A stretch of DNA of 64,000 bases from Photobacterium piscicola (GTDB taxonomy: Bacteria > Pseudomonadota > Gammaproteobacteria > Enterobacterales > Vibrionaceae), in NCBI RefSeq assembly GCF_900166965.1, contig NZ_FUZI01000001.1, positions 1 to 64,000 of the forward strand. The letters are read 5' to 3'. This document shows positions 28,379 to 37,450 of this stretch, one piece after another. A model generated the notes under the pieces. It was not told the origin of the DNA. It saw only the letters and a program-made list of their open reading frames with translations, and did not search any database. The number at the start of each line of letters is the position of its first letter. The stretch's first letter is position 1. Made by a program: the position numbers and the translations under genes.

Positions 28379-29935
28379 TCAATATAATGACCAATGTTGT
28401 TGTTGGATGCGGCTGATAAAAAGACGCAAGTCGTGCTCTAACGGACGGTCTTCAGTTACAAATTTAAATTCAGCCAATACCGCTTGTTGCATTGCTTGTA
28501 GTGCTGGGCTGATGTTGGTATCTGTTAGTTGTTGATCGCGCTTACGTAATTCAATTGCTTGGGTTGCCGCCAATAAGGATGCCGCTGTTACTTGTTCTGT
28601 CAGTTGTAATACTCGTAAACAATCACGAGAAGCAATTGTTCCCATACTGACTTTGTCTTGGTTATGACATTCTGTTGAGCGAGAGAACACACTAGCTGGC
28701 ATGGTGTGTTTTAGTGCTTCTGCTGTCCAGGCTGAAATACCAATTTGAACCGCTTTAAAGCCATGATTTATCGGTTTACGCTCGCCGGTTGCTCCGGTTA
28801 GGTTAAACGGCAGTCCATTATTGAACTTGTAATCCATTAATTGTGCCATTTGGCGATCAAGTAAATCAGCAATATTAGCCACCGCTGTTTTTAGCGTATC
28901 CATAGCCATTGCAATATGACCCCCGTAAAAATGCCCACCGTGAAGGACACGTTCGTTATCACCATCAATAATAGGATTATCATTGGCGCTATTAAGTTCA
29001 TTTTCAATCATCTGGCGTAGCCATGGCAAACTGTCTTGCAAAACCCCAATCACATGAGGTGCACAACGTAGAGAGTAACGATCTTGTAAGCGATCACTGT
29101 TACGTGGTGGACGCTCTGCTTGCAGATCTGAGCGCAACCAACTTGCAATTTGTTGTTGACCTGGATGGGGTTTGACGGCAAATAAAGCTTCATCGAAATG
29201 GAAACCATTACCTTGAATACCAACCGAGACCATTGCAGTAATTTTGGTCGCCAATTGCGCTAAATATTCTGCACGTTTATAAGCAATACAAGCCAACGCT
29301 GTCATCACTGAAGTACCATTCATCAACGCTAAACCTTCTTTCGGCTTGAGTTTAATTGGTGTGATGCCTAGCTCTTTAAATACATCGGCAGTAGGGCATA
29401 TTTTTCCTTGATAAATAACTTCACGCTCACCAATTAATGCTGCGGCAAGGTATGATAATGGCGTTAAATCCCCACTGGCACCCACTGAACCTTCTTGAGG
29501 AATTCGAGGGCTAATATCATGATTGATGAGAGTCACAATTTGGTTGAGTAATGGATGACCAACACCGGATACCCCTTGGGATAGTGAACATAGTCGGGTT
29601 GCCAGCACGGCACGTGCTTGTTGACGATCAAGATCTTCGCCTAAACCACAACCATGAAAACGGGTAAGATTTAGGGGAAGATCATCGACAAGGTGAGTTG
29701 GAATCGCCACCGTGCAAGAGTCACCATAGCCTGTGGTTACACCGTAAATAACCCCTTCTTCTTTTAATAGTCGTTCTAGAAAGGCAACGCCTCGATCTAT
29801 TTTGCTAGTAAAGGCACTCTCTGTGTTCATTTCAGCAGTGGCACCTTGGCTAATGGCGACCACATCTTCAATAGTGAGTCTGTCTGCACCAAAGCGAATG
29901 GTTTGTTGCGGTGTTGTCTGCGAATTATTTGTCAT
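28379..29935 (-). CDS. aromatic amino acid ammonia-lyase (HAL/PAL/TAL superfamily)
   Basis: A 518-residue enzyme of the MIO superfamily. The Ala-Ser-Gly triad that forms the cofactor is at 153-155 (in GSVGASGDLTPLSYL), with YGVTTGYG at 64-71. The substrate-selectivity pair reads Phe93-His94 (NLTRFHGCGLG), while typical HAL has Ser-His, TAL His-Leu and PAL Phe-Leu. From APE context the likely product is a hydroxycinnamate used as polyene starter. The frame opens 39 codons upstream at 30052; ATG at 29935 with GGAAAAAAAG upstream is chosen and overlaps the apeJ end by 11 bases. Confidence 0.85.
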   Translation of the reverse strand: MTNNSQTTPQQTIRFGADRLTIEDVVAISQGATAEMNTESAFTSKIDRGVAFLERLLKEEGVIYGVTTGYGDSCTVAIPTHLVDDLPLNLTRFHGCGLGEDLDRQQARAVLATRLCSLSQGVSGVGHPLLNQIVTLINHDISPRIPQEGSVGASGDLTPLSYLAAALIGEREVIYQGKICPTADVFKELGITPIKLKPKEGLALMNGTSVMTALACIAYKRAEYLAQLATKITAMVSVGIQGNGFHFDEALFAVKPHPGQQQIASWLRSDLQAERPPRNSDRLQDRYSLRCAPHVIGVLQDSLPWLRQMIENELNSANDNPIIDGDNERVLHGGHFYGGHIAMAMDTLKTAVANIADLLDRQMAQLMDYKFNNGLPFNLTGATGERKPINHGFKAVQIGISAWTAEALKHTMPASVFSRSTECHNQDKVSMGTIASRDCLRVLQLTEQVTAASLLAATQAIELRKRDQQLTDTNISPALQAMQQAVLAEFKFVTEDRPLEHDLRLFISRIQQQHWSLY

Positions 29936-31613
29936 CTTTTTTTCCACTAAGCTGCCAAAAGTTAAAAAAGTTATACCACTGTAATGGTGCTTGTAAGGTG
30001 TAGTGCTCAAGGCGGATAGCATAGTGCTCAACAACCGTTTGTAAATCGGCATTACGAGTGGCGCGTGGCAAAGTTATTTGCTCACTGAACAGTTCAAAAT
30101 ATACATTAAAATGAGGGGTGGCTTGGCTGTCATCACGTAACCCAAATAATAGGTAAACAGGGGTTTTAAGTACAGATGCTAGTATAAAAGGACCTTGTGG
30201 AAACGGTGCTTTTTCCCCAAGAAAATTTGCCCAACTGACTCGTGTTTCATTAGCAACGGAGGTGCGATCGCCAACGATAACTACCCATTCACCACGTTCA
30301 ACTTTTTGCTGAAGCATGATTGCAGTATCGGCGCCGAGTTGATTAACATGAATTAGATTGAGATTTGAGTCTGGATTAACGGCTTTAAGAACACTATTAA
30401 AATGTGCCGCGTGCTCAGTAAATACTAATGCATTAATTTTAATATTTTTATGCCGTTGACTGAGTGCTCGACATAATTCTAAATTACCCAAATGCGCGCC
30501 AAGGATCACCACGCCTTGATTACTGGCAACAATATTATCAAAGTGATGTTGACCATGAATGGTGAGGTTATCAGCATTATAATCGCCTTTCCAAGCGGCT
30601 AACTTATCGAGTGTTGTGTGTCCAAACGACAATAAGTGCTGATAGGGGGTTAGATTTTCAGGTAATGACAATTGTTGCTGCGCGGCAAAATGTTGTAGTT
30701 GCTGTAAATACTGTGTGGATGCCTGACGGGCTGTCTTACTGGTTAAATAATAATAACCAATTACCGGTTTTAATAACTGATTAACGACTTTGCGCCCTAA
30801 TAAACGATAGATAGCCAATAACAGTTTGATTCCTAATACGGTGCCGCGCTCACTTCGGCTTGACCAGTGCTGTGAGTGAGATTGATGCCGTTTTAATAAT
30901 CGAGGAATACGTGGCAGCATGCCTAAAAATAATTTGGTGTGCATCCAACTAATTTTGATGTTATCCCATAGGGCATCAAAATGTGAAATACCGCCTTCAG
31001 GATAGATAACTTTTGTATCAATAAACTTAATATCGCCGTTATTCCAATAGAATCGCACCATGATTTCAGTATCAAACGCCATTCGATGGCTGAAATTATA
31101 GTGGTTTAAGACTTGTATAATGGGATCTATGGGGTAGCAACGAAAACCACACATACTGTCTTTGATAGTAAATGATAGGGTTTCGATCCAGACCCAAAAA
31201 TGAGTAATATAACGTCCATATAAGCGTGATTTAGGAACTGAATCATCGTAAATCGGCTTGCCAGAAATAAGTGCCGTTGAATACTGATGTGCTGTAACCA
31301 ATAATTCATTAACAGCGGTTAAGTCATGCTGGCCATCTGCATCTATTTGAATGGCATGGCTATAATTTTGTTTTGCCGCATGTTTAATAGCAGCCATTAC
31401 TGCATAACCTTTGCCCTTGTTGTGGGGTAAGGTGATGACTTCAACTAAGGGATTTTGTGATAGCTGCGTTAGAATATCTTTAGTTATAGCATCACTGCCA
31501 TCATCAACCACAATAATGGGATAAGCAAAAGTTTGTAATGCATCAATGATAGCTGGCACAGTGTGACCATGATTATAACAAGGAATAATAAAACATGGAT
31601 GGAACCAACTCAT
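29925..31613 (-). CDS. apeJ: APE glycosyltransferase/acyltransferase fusion ApeJ
   Basis: A 562-residue fusion. Residues about 5-230 are a family-2 glycosyltransferase (FIIPCYNHGHTVPAIIDAL, VVDDGSD, IDADGQHD). Residues about 300-550 resemble LpxL/HtrB-type lipid acyltransferases, with the HLGNLE motif in GVVILGAHLGNLELCRAL and VIVGDRT, and the QGPFILASVLKTPVYLL region. A membrane-associated enzyme that probably builds or attaches the sugar/lipid anchor of the aryl polyene. Its ATG overlaps the apeI stop by four bases. Confidence 0.87.
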   Translation of the reverse strand: MSWFHPCFIIPCYNHGHTVPAIIDALQTFAYPIIVVDDGSDAITKDILTQLSQNPLVEVITLPHNKGKGYAVMAAIKHAAKQNYSHAIQIDADGQHDLTAVNELLVTAHQYSTALISGKPIYDDSVPKSRLYGRYITHFWVWIETLSFTIKDSMCGFRCYPIDPIIQVLNHYNFSHRMAFDTEIMVRFYWNNGDIKFIDTKVIYPEGGISHFDALWDNIKISWMHTKLFLGMLPRIPRLLKRHQSHSQHWSSRSERGTVLGIKLLLAIYRLLGRKVVNQLLKPVIGYYYLTSKTARQASTQYLQQLQHFAAQQQLSLPENLTPYQHLLSFGHTTLDKLAAWKGDYNADNLTIHGQHHFDNIVASNQGVVILGAHLGNLELCRALSQRHKNIKINALVFTEHAAHFNSVLKAVNPDSNLNLIHVNQLGADTAIMLQQKVERGEWVVIVGDRTSVANETRVSWANFLGEKAPFPQGPFILASVLKTPVYLLFGLRDDSQATPHFNVYFELFSEQITLPRATRNADLQTVVEHYAIRLEHYTLQAPLQWYNFFNFWQLSGKKDDK

Positions 31614-31981
31614 GCGGCTATCCCCATGGTTATTTTACCTGAAGAGTGAATGATGGTTTCATTCTCCGGAGTGAGCGAGCTAAAGTTAAAGTGTAATTTT
31701 TGTTTATCAGCAACCCACTCTAATGTCAGAGTGATCGTTGTATTGGGTAAAATAGGTTGTTGGAATTTAATGACATCCATGCCTTTAAATTCAGTCGGCA
31801 TATCACTGAAATAATGGCTTGCAAAGTGAACTGCCCAATCAATTTGACTGACTCCCGGTAATAGCGCAAATGTTGAAAAATGGCCTTTAAAATCATCTAA
31901 ATCATGATCGACACATAAGGTAATAACCGCATGATGATCAACAATATGGCTGCTAAGTAAGGTTGGTGCTTTTCTGTTCAT
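31610..31981 (-). CDS. apeI: APE dehydratase ApeI
   Basis: A 123-residue hot-dog dehydratase. The FabZ-like catalytic His segment is present (FKGHFSTFALLPGVSQIDWAV). It removes water from the 3-hydroxyacyl chain to form the polyene double bonds. It probably works as a heterodimer with ApeP, which lacks this His segment. It sits between apeH (16-base gap) and apeJ. Confidence 0.87.
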   Translation of the reverse strand: MNRKAPTLLSSHIVDHHAVITLCVDHDLDDFKGHFSTFALLPGVSQIDWAVHFASHYFSDMPTEFKGMDVIKFQQPILPNTTITLTLEWVADKQKLHFNFSSLTPENETIIHSSGKITMGIAA

Positions 31982-31997
31982 TAGTCATTATTACTTA

Positions 31998-33398
31998 TTA
32001 GTTATGGTCATTAAATAGGTGTTCAAGGTCGCGAATAAGACGTTTACCTTGGCTATTTAATGGAATCTCTGCAATGGGACGAAAACGGCGGGGAATCGCT
32101 ATCGGTTCTATCCATTGGCGTAATTGCTGTCGTAATAGTAACCAAAATTTCCCTTTCCCAATCTGATTAAGCTGTTCCATACCCGAAGTTGTAAGTGTGA
32201 TCACCGCGGCGATATGTAATCGTTGTTGTTGCTCTAGCGGGAATACGGCGGCTTCATCAATCCATGGCAATTGGCATAAACGTTGTTCAATTTCAGTTAA
32301 TGATATGCGTTTTTCTTCTATTTTGATTATGCGGTCTGTTCGGCCTTTAAGTTCAAAGTGATCATTGTCAATGAGTACGCAGTGATCACAGGTTTGATAC
32401 CAGTGCAGAGGATCAACAAAAGGAGAGCATATTTTTAAACACTGTTCTGCATTTAGAGCTATATTAACTACCGTAAATCGTTGCCATGGTGTTGTTGATT
32501 GTTGTTGTTGGCGATAACCAATGCCTCCTGTTTCGGTACTGCCGAATACTTCAAAAGGAAGTTTGCCAAGTAATTGTTGGCAATGTTGAGCCGCTGCTAA
32601 TGCTAATGGTCCCCCCGAAGAAAAAATAGCGTTATAGGGAGCTGAGGTTACATCAGTATGTAAGCGCTTTAATAATGCAGGGCTACTGATTAAGACTTTA
32701 TTGGGTGCAGCTTGTGCCACCACTTGCTCTGGATAGTCGAGATTAAAACAATCAAAACTACGACCACGGCATAACGGCCATAACACTCGAAATAGTAGAC
32801 CATAAATATGTTGATGAGAGACGGTGCTACAAATGTGGCTCTGTTGTAATTGCGCACCCCAAATAGCCTCAAGTTGTGCAATTTCGTTATCCAGTAAATC
32901 TAACGTTTTGACAATAGCTTTGGGTATGCCACTTGAACCGGAAGTAAACAATGTCAGTTCGGTATCAGCAAGGGCTAATGGTGGAAAGACCATGTGAGAT
33001 AATGATATTTGTTCTTGAGTATTGAGCAAGGAGCCAATATTGATGGTAGTCACTGATGAAGGAATGTGTAGTTCCTCATCATGTAGCAAGATATCAAAAT
33101 GAGTATTTAATTCAGCCAGTGCTGCGGGCTGATGATTACTGGGTAAAATAAGTTGTTTTTTAGCATAAATTACCGCCATAAATGCAACTGCAAACAAATA
33201 GCTGTCGTGGCAACAAAGTGCAAAACGCGGCTGTTCAATTATGGCTAATTGTTGGCTTAAACTAAAAACATGGGCTCGAAATTGAGGCCATGAATATTGT
33301 TTTGTGCCATTAAATGCCACGTGAGTGAGATGATGAGTAGGGCGCTGCATTAAGGTCGATAATGATGTTAACGTCGAGGGTGTTATTGCTGTATGCAT
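31998..33398 (-). CDS. apeH: APE AMP-dependent acyl ligase ApeH
   Basis: A 466-residue ANL-superfamily adenylating enzyme. The P-loop-like core is LFTSGSSGIPKAIVKT, followed by EVFGSTETGGIGYR and the hinge region KGRTDRIIKIEEKRISLTEIE. The C-terminal catalytic Lys is probably in SQGKRLIRDLE. In APE synthesis it activates the aromatic starter acid and loads it onto an ACP. Slightly shorter than long-chain acyl-CoA ligases, as is usual for this group. Confidence 0.88.
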   Translation of the reverse strand: MHTAITPSTLTSLSTLMQRPTHHLTHVAFNGTKQYSWPQFRAHVFSLSQQLAIIEQPRFALCCHDSYLFAVAFMAVIYAKKQLILPSNHQPAALAELNTHFDILLHDEELHIPSSVTTINIGSLLNTQEQISLSHMVFPPLALADTELTLFTSGSSGIPKAIVKTLDLLDNEIAQLEAIWGAQLQQSHICSTVSHQHIYGLLFRVLWPLCRGRSFDCFNLDYPEQVVAQAAPNKVLISSPALLKRLHTDVTSAPYNAIFSSGGPLALAAAQHCQQLLGKLPFEVFGSTETGGIGYRQQQQSTTPWQRFTVVNIALNAEQCLKICSPFVDPLHWYQTCDHCVLIDNDHFELKGRTDRIIKIEEKRISLTEIEQRLCQLPWIDEAAVFPLEQQQRLHIAAVITLTTSGMEQLNQIGKGKFWLLLRQQLRQWIEPIAIPRRFRPIAEIPLNSQGKRLIRDLEHLFNDHN

Positions 33399-33437
33399 AG
33401 CCGTTCTCGTGTGCTATTAATGAAAGTTTGTGCTTAC

Positions 33438-34007
33438 TTACTGTTGGTGTTTTTGTCTAAACCATTGCCGACATAGCCATTCGATTCCAAACAAACTGCC
33501 AGCAAAAATATAGCTAATAAAGCCATTATAAAATGTCCAGATATGTAATGGCATAAAACAGGTTATGAATGCAATTGCTCCATTGATAATAAAAAACACA
33601 CACCAGATTTTAGTGACATTGCGAGTATAGCGTACGCCACTTGGTGGTAGGTTAGGTTCTTGCAGGCGTGCTAATCGCTCAATTAAGCTTTGCTGTTGCC
33701 ACAAGCTACTGCTGAACAGTCCTAGCATCAATATATTGACGATAACAGGGTAATAGAGCAATAGTCCTTGCTGGCGAAACAATGTCCCTAACAGGATCAA
33801 CGTAATACCAACGCCACCACTTAACCAGCCAATATATTTTAGCTCTTTGAGTTGCGTCTGCTTGGCTGCAATAATGCGAACAATAAAAAATACCGCCAGT
33901 AAAGCGCCAACCGTGGTTATTCCCCAACGGTTAATACCGTAATAAACAGCCATGGGATAAGCTATTAGGGCTAAGGCTGACAGTATAGTTAGCAGACGCA
34001 TCACCAT
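33438..34007 (-). CDS. apeG: APE membrane protein ApeG (COG4648-like)
   Basis: A 189-residue integral membrane protein with about five or six hydrophobic segments (ILSALALIAYPMAVYYGI, TTVGALLAVFFIVRII, GVGITLILLGTLF, IVNILMLGLFSSSLW, and two near the C-terminus). It matches the small membrane protein always found next to the ACP pair in APE loci. Mechanism unknown. Its start overlaps the apeF stop by one base. Confidence 0.78.
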   Translation of the reverse strand: MVMRLLTILSALALIAYPMAVYYGINRWGITTVGALLAVFFIVRIIAAKQTQLKELKYIGWLSGGVGITLILLGTLFRQQGLLLYYPVIVNILMLGLFSSSLWQQQSLIERLARLQEPNLPPSGVRYTRNVTKIWCVFFIINGAIAFITCFMPLHIWTFYNGFISYIFAGSLFGIEWLCRQWFRQKHQQ

Positions 34008-34264
34008 TATTCAGCCTTGAGTAAATCAGCAACCGCTATAACGACATCATTAACCGTACGAACATTTTTAAATTCATCAGGCTGGATTTTTTTGCCCGTG
34101 AAGTTTTGTAAACGTACAACCAGATCAACTGCATCAATGCTATCGAGATCAAGGTCTTGATAAAGGTGTGAGTCTAAATGGATATCGTTAGCATCGAGTT
34201 CAAACAGCTCAACTAAAAGTGTTTGAACTTGGTCAAAAATCTGGTCGTTATTAATTTGAGTCAT
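34007..34264 (-). CDS. apeF: APE acyl carrier protein ApeF
   Basis: An 85-residue ACP. The phosphopantetheine-attachment Ser is in DLDLDSIDAVDL. Acidic overall, as expected. It carries the growing chain in concert with ApeE. It is one of a tandem ACP pair that is diagnostic for APE clusters. Confidence 0.9.
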   Translation of the reverse strand: MTQINNDQIFDQVQTLLVELFELDANDIHLDSHLYQDLDLDSIDAVDLVVRLQNFTGKKIQPDEFKNVRTVNDVVIAVADLLKAE

Positions 34265-34269
34265 AATGA

Positions 34270-34527
34270 TTACGCTTTGTTCTGTGAGATGTAATGAGCA
34301 AGGTTAGCCACTGACGCGAAATGTTGGCGCGTATTGGTGTCATCTGCATCAATAACAATATTGTATGTTTTCTTAATTGCCAGCCCAAGCTCTAAAGCAT
34401 CGATAGAATCGAGGCCAAGTCCATCATTAAAAAGTGGTGCATTGGTGTCGATGTCATCAACGCTAATATCTTCTAAATTTAATACATCGATAATCAATGT
34501 TTTTAATTCTGTATATAGTTGTTCCAT
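34270..34527 (-). CDS. apeE: APE acyl carrier protein ApeE
   Basis: An 85-residue ACP with the attachment Ser in GLGLDSIDALELGLAIKK. The two ACPs are clearly different in sequence, which suggests separate tasks (starter loading and elongation) rather than recent duplication. Five bases separate it from apeF. Confidence 0.9.
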   Translation of the reverse strand: MEQLYTELKTLIIDVLNLEDISVDDIDTNAPLFNDGLGLDSIDALELGLAIKKTYNIVIDADDTNTRQHFASVANLAHYISQNKA

Positions 34528-34571
34528 ATTACCTGCTTGTTATTAATGGTTAACGACAGCATAAATAGTTG

Positions 34572-35351
34572 TCACACATGAGTTGGAAAAATAGCATGGG
34601 TTAAATATTGATTTAATTGCCGAGCTGCTGCTGTTGACGATCGGTTTTGGTTTAAAAATGACGCTGTATTAATTTCGTCTTTTATTTCAATTAAAAATAA
34701 TGGCTTATGATTCGGTACTTGATACCATTTTTGCTGCTTAGTTAAAAAACTGGGTGTAACAGTAATGTGCACAACCCGAATATTAACCTGACTGCGAACG
34801 GCTATTTGTGCTGCTCCACGCTGTAACTTTGGCGTTGTTAAGGGCGTAGTGCGTGTGCCTTCAGGAAAGACCAATAACACATTCCCTTGCTGTAAGCGCT
34901 GATTACATGTCTCTAACAATAATTCTGGATCTTTATTGGGAATATACCCCGCAGCTTTAACAATACCTTTAATAAAAGGGTTATGCCAGATTGTTGCCTT
35001 CACTAAGCAATCACACTGGGGTAATTGTGATGCTAATAAAACATAGTCAATCAGGCTGGGGTGGTTAGCAACAATTAAACATTGTTTATCTGCTTGAAGT
35101 GCTGCTAAATTTTCAAAGCGATAATCAATAACACCTAAAAAACGCATCGTACGACAGAAAAAATTAAAGGTACGTTGAATTGTCGTTTGTACTTTGATCT
35201 CTCGTTGTTGTTGCGGTGTTAGTAAAGTAATGACCGGAAAGACGATAAAAGTCAGTACCAGAGCACCTAATCCGAATAAGCTGAAACATCCAGCAGTTGC
35301 AATAATACGCCAGCTCTTATTGAGTCGTTGTGGTATTGAGAGTGTTTTCAT
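34572..35351 (-). CDS. apeD: APE 1-acyl-glycerol-3-phosphate acyltransferase-like ApeD
   Basis: A PlsC-type acyltransferase with the H-x4-D motif in VANHPSLIDYVLL and the phosphate-binding FPEGTRTT. An N-terminal membrane segment (GCFSLFGLGALVLTFIV) anchors it at the inner membrane. ATG at 35351 gives a TAATG overlap with the apeC stop (259 residues); an earlier ATG at 35372 would give 266. It probably transfers an acyl or polyene chain to a lipid precursor. Confidence 0.85.
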   Translation of the reverse strand: MKTLSIPQRLNKSWRIIATAGCFSLFGLGALVLTFIVFPVITLLTPQQQREIKVQTTIQRTFNFFCRTMRFLGVIDYRFENLAALQADKQCLIVANHPSLIDYVLLASQLPQCDCLVKATIWHNPFIKGIVKAAGYIPNKDPELLLETCNQRLQQGNVLLVFPEGTRTTPLTTPKLQRGAAQIAVRSQVNIRVVHITVTPSFLTKQQKWYQVPNHKPLFLIEIKDEINTASFLNQNRSSTAAARQLNQYLTHAIFPTHV

Positions 35352-36085
35352 TATTGATGCTGCCATTGCCACTGTTGTTTTTGCGCATTAATAAACCATT
35401 GGCTATCTTTATTAGCAAGATGTTTGATAACAGTGAGTGTCTGCGGATAACAATCGACACCATGATGATGTTCACAGATAGCGGGTGACATTGGTTGCCA
35501 GCATAGTTGGCTATTGTTGCCGTAAGATATCACCATTGCTAATGCAAAAAGTGGGTATTGATATTGTTCAAATTGTTGGTATTCATTTGGTAGAGGTTGA
35601 TCATAATCAACCACCAGAACACGATGATCTGGATGCTCATTGAGGTAACATGCAACTTCAATCAATGCCATATGAAGAGTATTTTCACCACCGGTAAGTG
35701 ATGTAACGGCAAGAGGTTGTTTGGTCGCAATAGTATATAAGCCTGCCGCGGTATTATGTACCGACTGTGAGAAAGCAATCGGTGATGCATCATCACCGTT
35801 GATAATGTCTTTAATTAAATTAACGGTGCGGTGTAATTCCCCATGACGGCTGGAAAAAACAATATAATCAACCGCCGTTTTCTCAGTGATCGTCATTGCT
35901 GCTTGAAGCGCTAATTTACTTATAGGGCTCATACGTCGACGTATCATTGGCGGGATTTTATCTGCTGCTGGTGGTTGAGCATGTAATAATTGAGGGTGGT
36001 TAGCCCATGCTTGTTCGTCTTCTTGTAAGACTAAACCAGGAGTAAGTGCAATCCAGTGGTCAATATTGAAGTGAATTGTATTCAT
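35351..36085 (-). CDS. apeC: APE ketosynthase-like chain-length partner ApeC
   Basis: A 244-residue truncated ketosynthase-like protein, about 60 percent of normal ketosynthase length. The region corresponding to the active-site Cys reads SQSVHNTAAGLYTIA, with no Cys, so it cannot condense by itself. In known APE systems ApeC pairs with ApeO as a chain-length-factor-like partner. ATG at 36085 follows GGAG; a GTG at 36094 is also open. It is the first gene of the 17-gene operon. Confidence 0.82.
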   Translation of the reverse strand: MNTIHFNIDHWIALTPGLVLQEDEQAWANHPQLLHAQPPAADKIPPMIRRRMSPISKLALQAAMTITEKTAVDYIVFSSRHGELHRTVNLIKDIINGDDASPIAFSQSVHNTAAGLYTIATKQPLAVTSLTGGENTLHMALIEVACYLNEHPDHRVLVVDYDQPLPNEYQQFEQYQYPLFALAMVISYGNNSQLCWQPMSPAICEHHHGVDCYPQTLTVIKHLANKDSQWFINAQKQQWQWQHQ

Positions 36086-36355
36086 AAGCTCCACATAAAC
36101 AACAAAACAATCAGAATGATGAGTATAAATAAAGATAACTATTGATAAAGTTTATCATTAAATCAAGCAGATAACTGTGTATTTTATGATCACATATTTA
36201 ATATTTTAGAATTTATTGATATTTATATTAGTCGTTTTTCTTAGGTTACTGATATATGTGTAATTATTAATATTGTTTGTTTTAAAACAGTGTCTATCAA
36301 AAGCGGCTAGTTAGAATAACCGTTGAATTTCCTTCTCCTTAATTACAGGTGTCGC

Positions 36356-37429
36356 GTGAGTCACTTTACTAAAGATCTATATAATGCATTAGCTGCAAAA
36401 ACGGAAGCTCAAAAATTGGCTTTTTCGCCGATTGTTTTTCATACCGCACGTACGTTACGCGATTTAAATATACTACAGGTATTGGATAATGCAGGCAAAG
36501 ATGGGCTAAATGCCCTACAAATTGCAGCAGCAACACAAGTCTCTGAATATGGTGTAAAAGTATTATTAGATATGGCGCTTAGTGCTCATATTGTGATTTG
36601 GCAACAGAATAAATACTGCTTAGCTAACCTTGGCTATTTTCTATTACATGATGGCATGACCAATGCCAATATGGATTTTACCGCTGATGTTTGTTATGCC
36701 GCAATGATGCACCTAACAGATTCTATTCAACAAGGAAAACCAGCAGGGCTTAAAGAATTAGGGGATTGGTCAACTATCTATCAAGGATTATCGCAATTGC
36801 CTGAACAAGCCAAACAAAGTTGGTTTGCATTTGATCATTTTTATTCTGATCGTTCATTTCCGTTGTTACTCGACAAAGTATTTACTCACCCACCAAAGCG
36901 AATCTTTGATATTGGTGGTAATACTGGCAAATGGGCATTGCAGTGTTGCCAGTACAATAAAGATGTAGAAATGACGATCATTGATTTGCCTCAGCAGATT
37001 GCTGTCGCTCTTGAAAATGCTAAACAGGCTGGATTTTCCGATCGTATTAAGGGATATCCTGTTGATATGCTTGATCGCACTCAAGCATTACCACAAGGTG
37101 CTGATGTGTGGTGGATGAGTCAATTTTTAGATTGTTTCTCCCCGATGGAAATTTTAAGTATTTTACGTCGAGTAAGACAAGCAATGAGTCATGATGCCAA
37201 AGTTTATATTCTTGAATTATTCTGGGATGCGCAACGCTATGAGGCTGCATCTTATTGCTTAAATGCCACTTCGTTATATTTTACTTGTTTAGCGAATGGT
37301 AATAGTCGATTTTATCGTAGTGAAGATTTTCTAGAGTTAGTGACAGAAGCCGGCTTTATCGTTGTTGAACGTGAAGATGATATTGGCTTAGGTCATACGT
37401 TGCTCACGCTACAAGCAGGACAAATTTAG
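36356..37429 (+). CDS. SAM-dependent methyltransferase (plant-type/hydroxyneurosporene O-MT-like)
   Basis: A 357-residue protein. The N-terminal part is a helical dimerisation/winged-helix region (LNILQVLDNAGKDGLNALQI). The C-terminal part is a Rossmann methyltransferase with the SAM site RIFDIGGNTGKWALQCC, then EMTIIDLPQQ. GTG at 36356 (AGG about seven bases upstream) is preferred to the open TTG at 36323. It is divergent from apeC and 21 bases before the halogenase-like gene, so it is probably a tailoring enzyme for the APE ring. Whether it methylates O or C cannot be told. Confidence 0.75.
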   Translation: MSHFTKDLYNALAAKTEAQKLAFSPIVFHTARTLRDLNILQVLDNAGKDGLNALQIAAATQVSEYGVKVLLDMALSAHIVIWQQNKYCLANLGYFLLHDGMTNANMDFTADVCYAAMMHLTDSIQQGKPAGLKELGDWSTIYQGLSQLPEQAKQSWFAFDHFYSDRSFPLLLDKVFTHPPKRIFDIGGNTGKWALQCCQYNKDVEMTIIDLPQQIAVALENAKQAGFSDRIKGYPVDMLDRTQALPQGADVWWMSQFLDCFSPMEILSILRRVRQAMSHDAKVYILELFWDAQRYEAASYCLNATSLYFTCLANGNSRFYRSEDFLELVTEAGFIVVEREDDIGLGHTLLTLQAGQI

Positions 37430-37450
37430 CGAAAGGTAAGGGTAGCAATT

